Positions 47,855 to 56,892 of a stretch of 64,000 nt of DNA are shown one piece after another (within the stretch, counting starts at the first letter, position 1; every line of letters starts with the position of its first letter). Where the stretch lies: contig JAPZUA010000006.1 of the NCBI GenBank assembly GCA_027532905.1, positions 1 through 64,000 of the forward strand. Direction: 5' to 3'. A program made the translations under genes and the position numbers. The notes under the pieces are model-generated. The model was not told where the DNA came from and did not search any database. It saw nothing but the letters and a program-made list of their open reading frames with translations. The stretch is from Magnetospirillum sp. (lineage in GTDB: Bacteria; Pseudomonadota; Alphaproteobacteria; CACIAM-22H2).

Positions 47855-50187
47855 GCCGACCCGAATTTCGCCGCCCACACCGCGTCGAGTGCGGCGAGGA
47901 ACGATCCTACGTAGGCTTGCATGTCGAAGCAGCTCGAAGCCGCAAGGGCGGGGCGCAAACCTTGCCATAGATCTTCGAGGCGCTGCGGATCGCGCGCGAG
48001 GGCAACGGCCGTCGCCACATAGGCGTCTTGCGTGGCCGCGACGAGATCCATGCGGTCGATCGCGGCGAGGATGCTCACGCCCACGCGGCCGATGGCGCGG
48101 TCGGCCGCGAGGGTCACGACCGGAACGCCCATCCACAAGGCTTCGAAACTCGTCACACCGCCCGACCACGGGAACGGGTCGAGGGCGATGTCGATCTCGC
48201 CGTAGGATTCGACGAGGGCGCGGCGGGGCAAAGCGGGGGCGAGGAGCAGTCGTTCGGCCGCAATGCCGAGGGCGGCGAAGCGCCGTTCGAGTTCGGCGGC
48301 CACCTCCGGGAAACCGTATTGGCGTCCGCACAGGCGCAAGGTCGATCCCGGCGTTTGGTGCAGGATCGCCGCCCACGCTTCGAGCGTGACGGGGGAGAGT
48401 TTGGCGGCATTGCTGTAGCTGCCGAAGCGGATCGCGCGGCCCGCGGGCGACGGGCGCCTCGGCACGGGCAGATCGTCGAACGGGTGCGCGAACGGCATGC
48501 AGCTGCCTGCCATGCGCACGACGCGTTCGGTGAAGCCGGGTGCGATCTCGGGCGGCGTCAGATGTTCGTCGGCGATCACAAAATCGATCTCGCGCAACGC
48601 CGTCGTGGCGGGATAGCCGAGCCAGCTTCCCTGCAACGGGGCGGCGCGTGCCGCGAACACGCCAAGCCGGTTGTTGGGCGTGTAGCCCGCAAGATCGAGC
48701 AGAATGTCGATGCCGTCGTCGCGGATGTGCCGCACGAGGGCCGCATCGTCGAGCGTTTCCACGCGCCGCCAGCCGGTCGATGCGGCGCGCAAGCGGGCCG
48801 AGATCGCATCGTCGCGCGAACCGTTTGCGTAGCAGAACGCCGCCACGCGCTGCGGGTCGAACGCTTCGATCACGGGCAGCAGATAATGCCCGACCGGATG
48901 GCCGTGCAGATCGCCGGACACCACACCCAAGCGCAGCGTCTTGCCGCGCTGGGGCGGCAATGGATGCGGCACGGGCGCGCGTTTTTCGATCGCGGCGGCA
49001 GCGATGGAAGCACAGCGCAGCCGTTCTTTGGCATCGGCTTTGGCGCTGTATTGCGACACGAAGGCGAGGCTCTGGGCGAGATTGGCATCGCCCGGCCGCT
49101 CGGCCAACGCGGCTTCGAGTTCGCGCATCGCGGCTTCCGACTCTGCGCGTTCGTAGAGAATGTTCGACAGGCCCTGGCGTGCGGACGGGCGCAGGCGCTC
49201 GACGTCCAAGAGGCTTTCGAACAGGCGTTGAGCACTGCCAAGTTCGCCGATCTCCCAAAGTGCTGCACCGAGGGTGAGGCGCAGATCGGGATCGTTCGGA
49301 TAAAGAGCGAGGCCGCTGCGAGCGGCGGCGGCAGCGCCTGCAGGATCCGTGAGGCGCAGCCGCACACTCGCATGGCTTTGCCAAGCGCCGAGCGATGGGG
49401 CCGCCACGGCAACGGCACGGGCAAGAAACGCGCTCGCCTCGGCCAAGCGCCGCGCGTCGGCCAGCAGATTGCCGAGATTGAGCAAGGCGGGCGCGAAGGC
49501 GGGGGCGCGCGCAATTGCGTCGCGATAGGCGGTTTCCGCCCCTGCAAAATCGCCGCTTTTGGCAAGGGCGAGTGCGTGGTTGTAGGCAAGTTCGGCGTTC
49601 TCGGGGGCAAGCTTGCGCGCGGCGGCGAATTTTTGGGCCGCCAGCGCTGGATTGCGGCCTTTGCGCAGCAGCGACAGGCCGAGCCCCAGCCACAGCCGCG
49701 TTGCATCGGGCATGCGCGCGAGGCCGTCCTCGAGCAATGCTTGGGCGGCGGCCGCATCGCCCGCATCGTCGAGAACAGCGGCGAGCTTCTCGCGCGTGTC
49801 GGCATCTGCGGGCTGCAGCGCCAAGGCTTTCGCGTAGCTGGCTTGCGCGTTCGCCAAATCGCCCAGGCGGTGGCGCATCAGCCCTTCGGCCGCCCAAGCT
49901 TGCGCCCAGCCGGGCCGCGATGCCGCCGCTGCGGCAAACGCTGCAGCGGCTTCATTCGTATTGCCGAGGGCGGCGTGCGCGTGGCCGCGCAGGAAGGCAA
50001 GCTCGGCATCGTCGCTGCTCGTATCGAGGGCGGCGAGCGCTTCGCCCGCCCGCCCGTGCTCAAGCAGCAATGCCGCCAGCAGGCGGCGCGTGGCATTGTC
50101 GGCCGGATCGCGCGCGAGGCCTTCGCGCGCAAGTTTTTCGGCCGTCGCAAAATCGCGGGCAGCGAGGGCTGCGCGCAATTCGCTCAC
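47851..50187 (-). CDS. TPR-GT41 (SPINDLY/OGT-like) glycosyltransferase
   Basis: A 778-aa protein with about 10-12 TPR units in residues 1-385, then a GT41-like catalytic region. The latter has GVVSGDLHGHPVGHY (with the conserved His), DLAGYTPNNRLGVF, GYPATTALREIDF and the sugar-nucleotide loop DPFPWSGGVTSFEALWMGVPV. Bacterial GT41 enzymes are often protein O-glycosyltransferases, for example of flagellins or adhesins. A GTG at 50187 overlaps the isomerase-like stop. It is the last gene of a minus-strand operon. Confidence 0.88.
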   Translation of the reverse strand: MSELRAALAARDFATAEKLAREGLARDPADNATRRLLAALLLEHGRAGEALAALDTSSDDAELAFLRGHAHAALGNTNEAAAAFAAAAASRPGWAQAWAAEGLMRHRLGDLANAQASYAKALALQPADADTREKLAAVLDDAGDAAAAQALLEDGLARMPDATRLWLGLGLSLLRKGRNPALAAQKFAAARKLAPENAELAYNHALALAKSGDFAGAETAYRDAIARAPAFAPALLNLGNLLADARRLAEASAFLARAVAVAAPSLGAWQSHASVRLRLTDPAGAAAAARSGLALYPNDPDLRLTLGAALWEIGELGSAQRLFESLLDVERLRPSARQGLSNILYERAESEAAMRELEAALAERPGDANLAQSLAFVSQYSAKADAKERLRCASIAAAAIEKRAPVPHPLPPQRGKTLRLGVVSGDLHGHPVGHYLLPVIEAFDPQRVAAFCYANGSRDDAISARLRAASTGWRRVETLDDAALVRHIRDDGIDILLDLAGYTPNNRLGVFAARAAPLQGSWLGYPATTALREIDFVIADEHLTPPEIAPGFTERVVRMAGSCMPFAHPFDDLPVPRRPSPAGRAIRFGSYSNAAKLSPVTLEAWAAILHQTPGSTLRLCGRQYGFPEVAAELERRFAALGIAAERLLLAPALPRRALVESYGEIDIALDPFPWSGGVTSFEALWMGVPVVTLAADRAIGRVGVSILAAIDRMDLVAATQDAYVATAVALARDPQRLEDLWQGLRPALAASSCFDMQAYVGSFLAALDAVWAAKFGSA

Positions 50188-50783
50188 GGGGCCGCCAATG
50201 CGCGCTCGAGGAAGTCGAGCCGGTCTTGGCCCCAGAACAGCTCGTCCTTGTAGACATAGGTGGGGGCCCCGAACACGCCCGCCGCGATCGCTTCGTCGGT
50301 GTAGGTATCGTACGCGGCCTTGGTCGCGTCGGTCTGTGCGGTGTCCCACAGCAGCTTGGCATTGCGGCCATGCTCGGCGGCGATCGCCTGCAAGGTGGTG
50401 GCGTCGGAAATGTCGCGCTCTTCCTCCCACACGGCTTTGCCGATGAAGCCTGCGAGCGCCATGGCGTTGAGCTCCTTGAGGTCGGCCGCAATGATGAGGC
50501 GGGCGGCAGCTTGCGTCGGCACGCCCGAGAATTTGGGCGTGAGGTTCAGCGGGATGCCGAGAAATTCCCGCCAACGCTTGAGTTCCATCATGCGATAGGC
50601 GAGGCGTTGCTTGGGCCGCTGCGCCACCGGCAAGCCGCCGGAAGCCGCGAAGATGCGCGCGAAGTCGGCGGGTTTGACGTTGATATGCGCGCCCGCGCGT
50701 TTGGCGATCGCGACCAAGCGCTCGTGGCCCAAATAGGCCCACGGGCTGTTTGGCGAAAAGTAATAGTCGATGGTTTTTGTCAT
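50184..50783 (-). CDS. 2-hydroxychromene-2-carboxylate isomerase-like protein
   Basis: A 199-aa kappa-GST/DsbA-fold protein like the one at 39482. It begins IDYYFSPNSPWAYLGHERL, with Ser-Pro-Trp at the active-site position, and ends GVFGAPTYVYKDELFWGQDRL. It overlaps the acyl-CoA synthetase stop (ATGA) and the glycosyltransferase start (GTGA). Its partners suggest aromatic or fatty acid substrates, but this cannot be fixed. Confidence 0.88.
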   Translation of the reverse strand: MTKTIDYYFSPNSPWAYLGHERLVAIAKRAGAHINVKPADFARIFAASGGLPVAQRPKQRLAYRMMELKRWREFLGIPLNLTPKFSGVPTQAAARLIIAADLKELNAMALAGFIGKAVWEEERDISDATTLQAIAAEHGRNAKLLWDTAQTDATKAAYDTYTDEAIAAGVFGAPTYVYKDELFWGQDRLDFLERALAAP

Positions 50784-52450
50784 GGCGGCGTCTCCCGGTG
50801 TTTGGGTGCTTGTTGTTTTTCGATTTCGCGCTGGCGCAATTCGCGGCGCATGATTTTGCCGGTCGCGGTCAGCGGCAGTTCGGCGACGAACTCGATCGCG
50901 CGCGGATATTCGTGCGCTGCCAAGCGGTCGCGCACTTGGTTCTGCAGCGCCTTCGCCAACGCCGCGTCGCCCGTATGGCCGGGTTTCAGCACCACAAACG
51001 CCTTGATGCTTTCGGTGCGGATCGGGTCCGGCACGCCGATGGCGGCCGCCATCGCCACGGAAGGATGGCGCAAGAGGCATTCCTCGATGCCGACCGGCCC
51101 AATCCGGTAGCCGGCCGACGTGATCACGTCGTCGCCGCGTCCCACGTAGCTGAAATAGCCCTCGGCATCTTGGGCGCCGCGGTCGCCGGTCTTGAGCCAG
51201 TCGCCGACGAATTTTTCGGCCGTGGCCGCAGGGTTGTTCCAATAGCCCAGGAACATGACCGGGTCGGGTCGGGCCACCGCGATTTCGCCGACTTCGCCCG
51301 GCGGCAGTTCCTGGCCCGCATCGTCGATGATGGCTACGCGATGGCCGGGCACGGCCCGGCCCATGGTGCCTTGCTTGGGTGCAAACAGCGAAGCGCAGTT
51401 CGACACCACGAGATTGCACTCGGTCTGGCCATAGAATTCGTTGATCGTGACGCCGAATACATCGCGGCCCCAGGCGAGCAATTCGTCGCCGAGCGATTCA
51501 CCGCCCGAGCCGATCGAGCGCAGCGCGACACCCTCGTGCCGCTTGATGCCGCTCTGGCGCATGAGCTTGAGCGCGGTCGGCGGGAAAAACACGTTGCGCA
51601 CCTTGTGGCGCGCCATCAGATCGAGCGCCTTGTCGGGCTCGAATTTGCGCATGCGGTGGGCGAGCACCGGCACACCATGATGCAGCGACGGCAGCAGCAC
51701 GTCGAACAGGCCGCCGATCCAGGCCCAGTCGGCGGGCGTCCAGAACAGGTCGCCTTCTTGCGGGAACATGTCCTGCGGCATCTCCACGCCCGGTAGGTGC
51801 CCGAGCAGCACGCGATGCGCATGCAAGGCACCCTTGGGGCTGCCGGTGGTGCCCGAGGTGTAGATGATCACGGCCGGATCGTCGGCTTGCGTATCAACCG
51901 GCGTGAATGCGTCCGCCGCGCGCGCCACGAGGTTTGCGTAGGCTTGCGTGCCGGCGGGTGCATCGCCCGCCGCAACGATGTGGCGCAAGGCGGGCAGGCG
52001 GTCGCGGATCGCCAGCAGTTTTCCGATCTGGGCCCCATCCGCGATCACGCACGCCGCCCCGCAATCGCCGAGCCGATAGGCGAGCGCGTCTTCGCCGAAC
52101 AGCGAGAACAGGGGTACGGCGATGAAACCCGCCTTGTAGCAGGCGATGTGCGCCGTCGCCGTTTCGGGCGACTGCGCCATCAGGATGCCGACGCGGTCGC
52201 CGCGTTCGAGCCCAAGGCCAATGAGCGCATTGGCAAGCCGGTTGCTGGCCGCGCGCAAGGCGGCAAAATCGAGCGTTTCGATCCGGCCGTTTTCGTCTTC
52301 GAAGATCAGGGCCGGGGCGTTGGGCGTTGCCGCCGCATGGCGGTCGCACACGTCGACGCCGATATTGAAACGCGGCGGAATTCGCCACGCAAACCGCCGC
52401 ACGAGATCGTCGTAGCTTGCTGCCCCGTCGCTGGCAGTGCGCGGCAGCAT
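50780..52450 (-). CDS. AMP-dependent acyl-CoA synthetase
   Basis: A 556-aa adenylate-forming enzyme of the acyl-CoA synthetase type. Motifs: YTSGTTGSPKGAL (phosphate loop) at about 190-202, INEFYGQTECNLVVSN, DRGAQDAEGYFSYVGRGDD and the C-terminal TATGKIMRREL, whose lysine is catalytic. The acid substrate is unknown; medium-chain or aromatic acids are plausible. The ATG at 52450 overlaps the pentapeptide gene stop. The open frame extends upstream only as a shadow of that gene. Confidence 0.92.
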   Translation of the reverse strand: MLPRTASDGAASYDDLVRRFAWRIPPRFNIGVDVCDRHAAATPNAPALIFEDENGRIETLDFAALRAASNRLANALIGLGLERGDRVGILMAQSPETATAHIACYKAGFIAVPLFSLFGEDALAYRLGDCGAACVIADGAQIGKLLAIRDRLPALRHIVAAGDAPAGTQAYANLVARAADAFTPVDTQADDPAVIIYTSGTTGSPKGALHAHRVLLGHLPGVEMPQDMFPQEGDLFWTPADWAWIGGLFDVLLPSLHHGVPVLAHRMRKFEPDKALDLMARHKVRNVFFPPTALKLMRQSGIKRHEGVALRSIGSGGESLGDELLAWGRDVFGVTINEFYGQTECNLVVSNCASLFAPKQGTMGRAVPGHRVAIIDDAGQELPPGEVGEIAVARPDPVMFLGYWNNPAATAEKFVGDWLKTGDRGAQDAEGYFSYVGRGDDVITSAGYRIGPVGIEECLLRHPSVAMAAAIGVPDPIRTESIKAFVVLKPGHTGDAALAKALQNQVRDRLAAHEYPRAIEFVAELPLTATGKIMRRELRQREIEKQQAPKHRETPP

Positions 52451-53709
52451 CAGCGGCGGGCGGCGGCGAGATCGGCGTTCGCGAGGAAAGCACCTGCGGT
52501 GTTGGAGCCGCGCAGATCGGCCCCGGCGAAGCTCGCCCCGCGCAGGTCGGCCGCGCGCAGGTCGGCGCCCACGAGCGAGGCTTTGGCAAAGCTCGTGGCC
52601 GTGCGCTTGCCGGCGGGCGTGCCGTCGGCCCGGCGCATATCCATCGGCCGGGCGACGACGCCGACGAGCAAGGCGCCCTCGAGGCGGGCGCCCGTGAACA
52701 GCGCCCCCGACAAATCGGCGTCCGAAAAGTCGCAGCGCTCGCCGCGCACCGAAACAAGGCTTGCCAGCCGCAAGGTCGCGGCCACGAAACGCGCGCGGCT
52801 CAAGATCGCGCCGTCGAAGCGGGCGCCCGAAAGCTCGCAGCCGCCGAAATCCACGCCGGTCAGGTCGCGGCCGCCGAAATCGGCGCGCACGCCCTCGCGC
52901 CCGCCGGATTCGGCCCAGATTTTGTGCGCGGCCACAGCGCCTTTGATTTCGGCGGGCAGATTCTGGCCCGGCGGCGGATCGGCGTAGATGGTGCCGTCGA
53001 GTTTGGCGCCGGCCATCTGCACGTTGTTCATCTCGACGCCGCGCAGATCGACGCCCGACAGATCGGCGTTCTTGAACGAAGCGCCGAACAGGCGCGCGCC
53101 CGCAAGCTGGGCACCCTTGAGCTTGGCGTTGTCGAATTTGGCCCCCGCTAGATCGGCGCCGCGCAGATTGGCCGAGAACATCGTCGCCCCGCCCAGCGAA
53201 GCCCCCTTCAGCGACGCGTTTTCGAAGGAGGCGAAGGAGAGGTTGCTGTCGGTCAGGCGCGCGTTTTCGAGATCGGCCGATTCGAAGCTCGCGGCGACCT
53301 CTTTGGCGTCGGGATTGAGGGTCGCCCATTCGACGATCTGGCCCGGGCGCAGATCGGCGTTGGACAGATTGCAGCCGCGCATTTTGGCGTGGATGAAGCT
53401 TGCCGCGCGCAGATCGGCCTTGGAGAAATTCGCGCGCGTGAGGTCGCAGCCGGAAAAATCCGCACCGAAAAGATCGCACATCGAGAAATCGCAGTCGGCA
53501 AGCCGGCTCTCGGCGAAGATGCTGCCCGTGAAGATGCCGGACGCGAGAGTGGCGCCTTCGATGTTCGAGCCGCGGAAATTCTCCTTGCGCGAATCCGCAC
53601 GCTGTCCGCCCGGACGGCCGAACAGAAACGCGCCGTGTCGGTCGGCGACGAATTTGAGCCGATGCCCCGAGGGCGGCAGCGTATCTTCGATGTCGGAATC
53701 GTTGGCCAT
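52450..53709 (-). CDS. Pentapeptide-repeat protein
   Basis: A 419-aa protein with several runs of A(D/N)Lxx-type pentapeptides (for example LRGADLAGAKFDNAKL and ASLVGADLRAADLRGA), forming right-handed quadrilateral beta-helices. They are separated by a linker at about 270-305. An N-terminal 50 residues are not repeats. Such proteins include gyrase-protecting Qnr-like DNA mimics, but no special mimic is seen here. It starts a four-gene operon with overlaps. The ATG at 53709 faces the mipZ gene. Confidence 0.9.
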   Translation of the reverse strand: MANDSDIEDTLPPSGHRLKFVADRHGAFLFGRPGGQRADSRKENFRGSNIEGATLASGIFTGSIFAESRLADCDFSMCDLFGADFSGCDLTRANFSKADLRAASFIHAKMRGCNLSNADLRPGQIVEWATLNPDAKEVAASFESADLENARLTDSNLSFASFENASLKGASLGGATMFSANLRGADLAGAKFDNAKLKGAQLAGARLFGASFKNADLSGVDLRGVEMNNVQMAGAKLDGTIYADPPPGQNLPAEIKGAVAAHKIWAESGGREGVRADFGGRDLTGVDFGGCELSGARFDGAILSRARFVAATLRLASLVSVRGERCDFSDADLSGALFTGARLEGALLVGVVARPMDMRRADGTPAGKRTATSFAKASLVGADLRAADLRGASFAGADLRGSNTAGAFLANADLAAARR

Positions 53710-53727
53710 AGCAGAACGCAAGATTAA

Positions 53728-53744
53728 ACCGCCTCGAACGCGGT
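53728..53744 (+). promoter_or_regulatory. Short inverted repeat between divergent pentapeptide and mipZ genes
   Basis: The 46-nt divergent spacer has ACCGC (53728-53732) and GCGGT (53740-53744) around CTCGAAC. It could be an operator for either gene. TAGACT (53744-53749) next to it is a weak -10 for mipZ. Confidence 0.3.
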
Positions 53745-53755
53745 AGACTAGAGTT

Positions 53756-54682
53756 ATGACGGCCGATTCGGGGATTCTCACAGAAAATTTTCCGGCGACG
53801 GCGGCGCCCGTCCCGGCACCGCGCGCGCGTATTCTGGTTTTGGGCAACGAAAAGGGCGGTTCTGGCAAATCGACGGTGGCGATGCACCTCACGGTGGGGC
53901 TGCTGCGCGCGGGCTTGCGCGTCGGCACGATCGACGTCGATTCCCGCCAGGCCACGCTCACGCGCTATCTCGAAAACCGCAACCAGTCGATGGAGCGGCT
54001 CAAACTGCCGCTGCCGATGTCCGAGCATCGGCTCGTGCCGCGCTCGGCGCAGCTCGGCGAGGCCGGCATTGCCGACGAGACCGCGCGTCTCGAAGCCGCG
54101 ATCGCGGAACTTTCGGCCACCTGCCAGACCATCGTAATCGACACGCCCGGCTCCGACCAGACGATGAGCCGTGTGGCGCACTCCTACGCCGATACGCTGA
54201 TCACGCCGATGAACGACAGTTTCGTCGATCTCGATCTGCTCGCGAAGGTCGAGCCGATGACGTTGCGCGTGATCTGCCCCTCGGCCTACAGCGCGATGGT
54301 GTGGGAGCAAAAGAAAATCCGCGCCAAGCGCAACGGCGAGAGCATCGACTGGCTCGTGCTGCGCAATCGGCTGGCGGGTGTGGATGCGCGCAACAAGCGC
54401 AACATGGCCCAAACGCTCGACACGCTCGCCCGCCGCTTCGGCTTCCGCCAAGCGCCGGGCCTCGGCGACCGCGTGATTTTCCGCGAGCTTTTCCTGTCTG
54501 GCCTCACGCTGCTCGATCTGCGCGAACGCGGCATCCAGACGCCGCTCACGATGTCGCACATCGCCGGCCGCCAGGAAATCCGCAGCCTCATCGAAGCGAT
54601 CGGCCTGCATGCCCCGCCGGGGCCCATCCCGGTGCCGACCTCCGTACCCGCACCCGCACCCGTGTTGGCACGTAGCGCATAG
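53756..54682 (+). CDS. mipZ: Cell-division plane ATPase MipZ
   Basis: MipZ, 308 aa, is a ParA-like ATPase that forms polar gradients with ParB and blocks FtsZ away from midcell in alphaproteobacteria. The deviant Walker A KGGSGKST is at 33-40; DTPGSDQTMSRVAHSYADTLITPMNDSFVD and the late PGLGDRVIFRELFLSGLT and SHIAGRQEIRSL match MipZ. The N-terminal 22 residues and Pro/Ala C-terminal tail are extras. Confidence 0.94.
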   Translation: MTADSGILTENFPATAAPVPAPRARILVLGNEKGGSGKSTVAMHLTVGLLRAGLRVGTIDVDSRQATLTRYLENRNQSMERLKLPLPMSEHRLVPRSAQLGEAGIADETARLEAAIAELSATCQTIVIDTPGSDQTMSRVAHSYADTLITPMNDSFVDLDLLAKVEPMTLRVICPSAYSAMVWEQKKIRAKRNGESIDWLVLRNRLAGVDARNKRNMAQTLDTLARRFGFRQAPGLGDRVIFRELFLSGLTLLDLRERGIQTPLTMSHIAGRQEIRSLIEAIGLHAPPGPIPVPTSVPAPAPVLARSA

Positions 54683-54732
54683 CGATTGGGCGCCTAGCAA
54701 TTGGCCGCCATTCTCCCTATCTCTTGTGTCGC

Positions 54733-55443
54733 ATGAGCGGCAAAAACCTTCCTTCGACCGGCGGCAGCAAACAGGTGGCAGCGTTTTTGGCGCGCGCCCA
54801 GTCGCTTGCCCCCGTCGGCACGGCCAAAACCGCGCCCAAAGGCCGCCTTGTCTACGCGATGGACGCCACCGCGAGCCGCGAGCCGATGTGGGAGCGCGCC
54901 GCCAAGATCCAGGGCGAGATGTTCCTCGCCGCGCGCGATCTGGGCGGGCTTGCCGTGCAGCTTGTGCATTACGGCGGCCTTACGACGTTCGAAGCCTCGC
55001 CCTGGGCCGACAATGCGGCCGATCTGGTGGCGCGCATGGGAGCCGTGCGTTGCCAAGCGGGCGAAACGCAGATCGCCAACGTGCTGCGCCATGCCCTTGC
55101 CGAAACCAAGCGGCGCAAGGTGGGCGCTCTCGTGTTCGTGGGCGACGCGGTCGAGGAAAGTGCCGATCTGCTGGCGGGTCTTGCGGGCCAACTCGCCCTC
55201 GCAGGCCTGCCCGTGTTCGTGTTCCACGAGGGCGGGGATCCGGCCGCGCGCCGCACGCTCGAGACCATCGCGCGCCTCACGCGCGGGGCCTATTGCCCGT
55301 TCGACGCGAACGCGCCCGACGCGCTCAAGAATCTTCTGGCCGCCGCCGCCGCCTATGCCGCGGGCGGCAGGCCCGCACTCGCCGATCTTTCCAAGCGCAG
55401 CAGCGGGGCCGCCGCCCAAACGCTGCTCGCCCAGCTCAAATAG
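54733..55443 (+). CDS. VWA-like domain protein
   Basis: A 236-aa soluble protein resembling von Willebrand A domains. The first strand ends in DATAS (D44-S48), a MIDAS-like metal site in place of DxSxS; VGALVFVGDAVEES and VFVFHEGGDPAARRTLETIA follow. The function is unknown. An ATG at 54733 is used; a TTG three codons upstream is possible. Its neighbours are MipZ and a membrane J-domain protein, 15 nt downstream. Confidence 0.75.
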   Translation: MSGKNLPSTGGSKQVAAFLARAQSLAPVGTAKTAPKGRLVYAMDATASREPMWERAAKIQGEMFLAARDLGGLAVQLVHYGGLTTFEASPWADNAADLVARMGAVRCQAGETQIANVLRHALAETKRRKVGALVFVGDAVEESADLLAGLAGQLALAGLPVFVFHEGGDPAARRTLETIARLTRGAYCPFDANAPDALKNLLAAAAAYAAGGRPALADLSKRSSGAAAQTLLAQLK

Positions 55444-55458
55444 CGGGCGGGTGCGGCG

Positions 55459-56172
55459 ATGGGCCTTTTTTATCTCCTGATCGGCTGCGGCGTTGCGTTT
55501 CTGCTGTGGCTGCTCTTGCGCACGCTGGCCGACGCCCCGCCCAAAAAGATCATTGCCGGTGCGAAGATCGCAGGGGCAGGCGTGGGCATTCTGGGCGCCT
55601 TGTTCCTGCTCGTGACCGGGCGCCTGTGGTCGGTGCTCGCCCTCGGCTCGGCGTTTGCCCCGGCACTTATGCGCTTCTTCAAAAGCTGGCAGATCGGCCA
55701 GGGGGGTACGGCGCAAACCGAGACCGACGATTCAAGCGTCGAGACGCGGCTTCTGCGCATGACGCTCGACCACGCGACGGGGGCGATGGACGGGCTCGTG
55801 CGCGAAGGCAAGATGCGCGGGCGCAAACTCTCCGAACTCGGGCTCGATGCGTTGCTCGACCTTCTCGCCGAAGCCCGCCTCGACGATCCGGACAGTGCGC
55901 CGCTGCTCGAAGCCTTTCTCGACCGTGCGGCCCCCGACTGGCGCAGCCACGGCGGGGCGGCCTCGGGCGAAGCACCGCCCGCGTCGCCTGCGCGCGGCGG
56001 GATGACGCGCAGCGAGGCCGCCCGCCTGTTGGGTGTCGCCGAAGATGCCGACGCGGCGACGATCAAAGCCGCCCATCGCCGCTTGATGATGAAGGTGCAT
56101 CCCGACCATGGCGGTACGGACGAACTCGCCGCCCGCCTCAACGACGCCAAACGCGTGCTGCTCGGCGATTGA
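55459..56172 (+). CDS. Membrane J-domain (DnaJ-like) protein
   Basis: A 237-aa protein with two N-terminal hydrophobic helices (about 3-20 and 34-53), a helical middle part and a C-terminal J domain (about 183-237) with the HPD motif at 214-216 (KVHPDHGG). The J domain would stimulate a Hsp70 near the membrane. Alphaproteobacterial homologues are related to mitochondrial TIM14/Pam18-like proteins. The gene follows the VWA gene closely and converges with a secreted protein gene. Confidence 0.88.
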   Translation: MGLFYLLIGCGVAFLLWLLLRTLADAPPKKIIAGAKIAGAGVGILGALFLLVTGRLWSVLALGSAFAPALMRFFKSWQIGQGGTAQTETDDSSVETRLLRMTLDHATGAMDGLVREGKMRGRKLSELGLDALLDLLAEARLDDPDSAPLLEAFLDRAAPDWRSHGGAASGEAPPASPARGGMTRSEAARLLGVAEDADAATIKAAHRRLMMKVHPDHGGTDELAARLNDAKRVLLGD

Positions 56173-56187
56173 GGCGAGGGCCGTCGC

Positions 56188-56790
56188 CTAGCGTTTGACG
56201 ACCGGCGGCTCGAGCAGGGCGGTCGGGCGCTTGTCGGGCGTGCACATGTCGTTGTCGCGCGGGCGCACGCCGAACCACAGGCGGTTGCCGTCGAGTGCCA
56301 CGAGATCGTGGTCTTCGCCGCATTGCGCCACGGGCTTCCAATTGCCGCAGCCGGTCAGCGAAATGTCGGTCTCGACATTGAGCTTGAGCCCGCACGCAGC
56401 CAAGCCCATCGCCGCCACGATGGCTGGATCGTCGGTCAGCAGCGTGACAAATTTCTGTGCCTCCCCGAACACGCCATGGAAGCCGCCGGGCACGCTCGCG
56501 ACGGGCCCTGCGATGCGGTACGGCCCGAGCGTGCGGAAGCGGAAGGTCTTTTTCTCCATGTTCGGGTCGAGCGCATGGGTGAAGTTCAATTCCCAGCGAC
56601 CGTTCTCGAACACAAAATGCCGCGTGCCCCAGCTGCCGTACCAGGATTCGGGTGCGGCACTTGTATAGACGCCGGAAAGCGTCTCGAGCGCGTGCTGCGT
56701 GCCGCGCGGCGTTTGCGCAGCAGCAGTGCCCATCGCCGCGAACGAGACGATCGCCGCCAAAGCCGCTGTGGTCGCGAATTTCATGGTCAT
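56188..56790 (-). CDS. Secreted protein of unknown function
   Basis: A 200-aa exported protein; the signal peptide ends GTAAAQ at about residue 26. The mature part has LSGVYTSAAPESWYGSWGTRHFVFENG and the late DHDLVALDGNRLWFGVRPRDNDMC. Four cysteines (AACGLK, GCGNW, AQCGED, DMCTP) could form two disulfides in the periplasm. No family is recognised. The start could be ATG 56790 or 56784. Confidence 0.75.
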   Translation of the reverse strand: MTMKFATTAALAAIVSFAAMGTAAAQTPRGTQHALETLSGVYTSAAPESWYGSWGTRHFVFENGRWELNFTHALDPNMEKKTFRFRTLGPYRIAGPVASVPGGFHGVFGEAQKFVTLLTDDPAIVAAMGLAACGLKLNVETDISLTGCGNWKPVAQCGEDHDLVALDGNRLWFGVRPRDNDMCTPDKRPTALLEPPVVKR

Positions 56791-56892
56791 GATTGCATAT
56801 CCCCCTTGTGGCGAAACGGCCCGATTGCCCGTTTGCGAAGGGAAGACGCGCGACGTTGGTTGTTTTCGACAGGCGGTGCGATTTTTTGTCGT

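Noticed and set aside
50780-54700. 1306-codon minus-strand open frame as one giant protein
   Set aside because: Only 50780-52450 is the acyl-CoA synthetase. The rest is a shadow of the pentapeptide and mipZ genes, which are clear in other frames.
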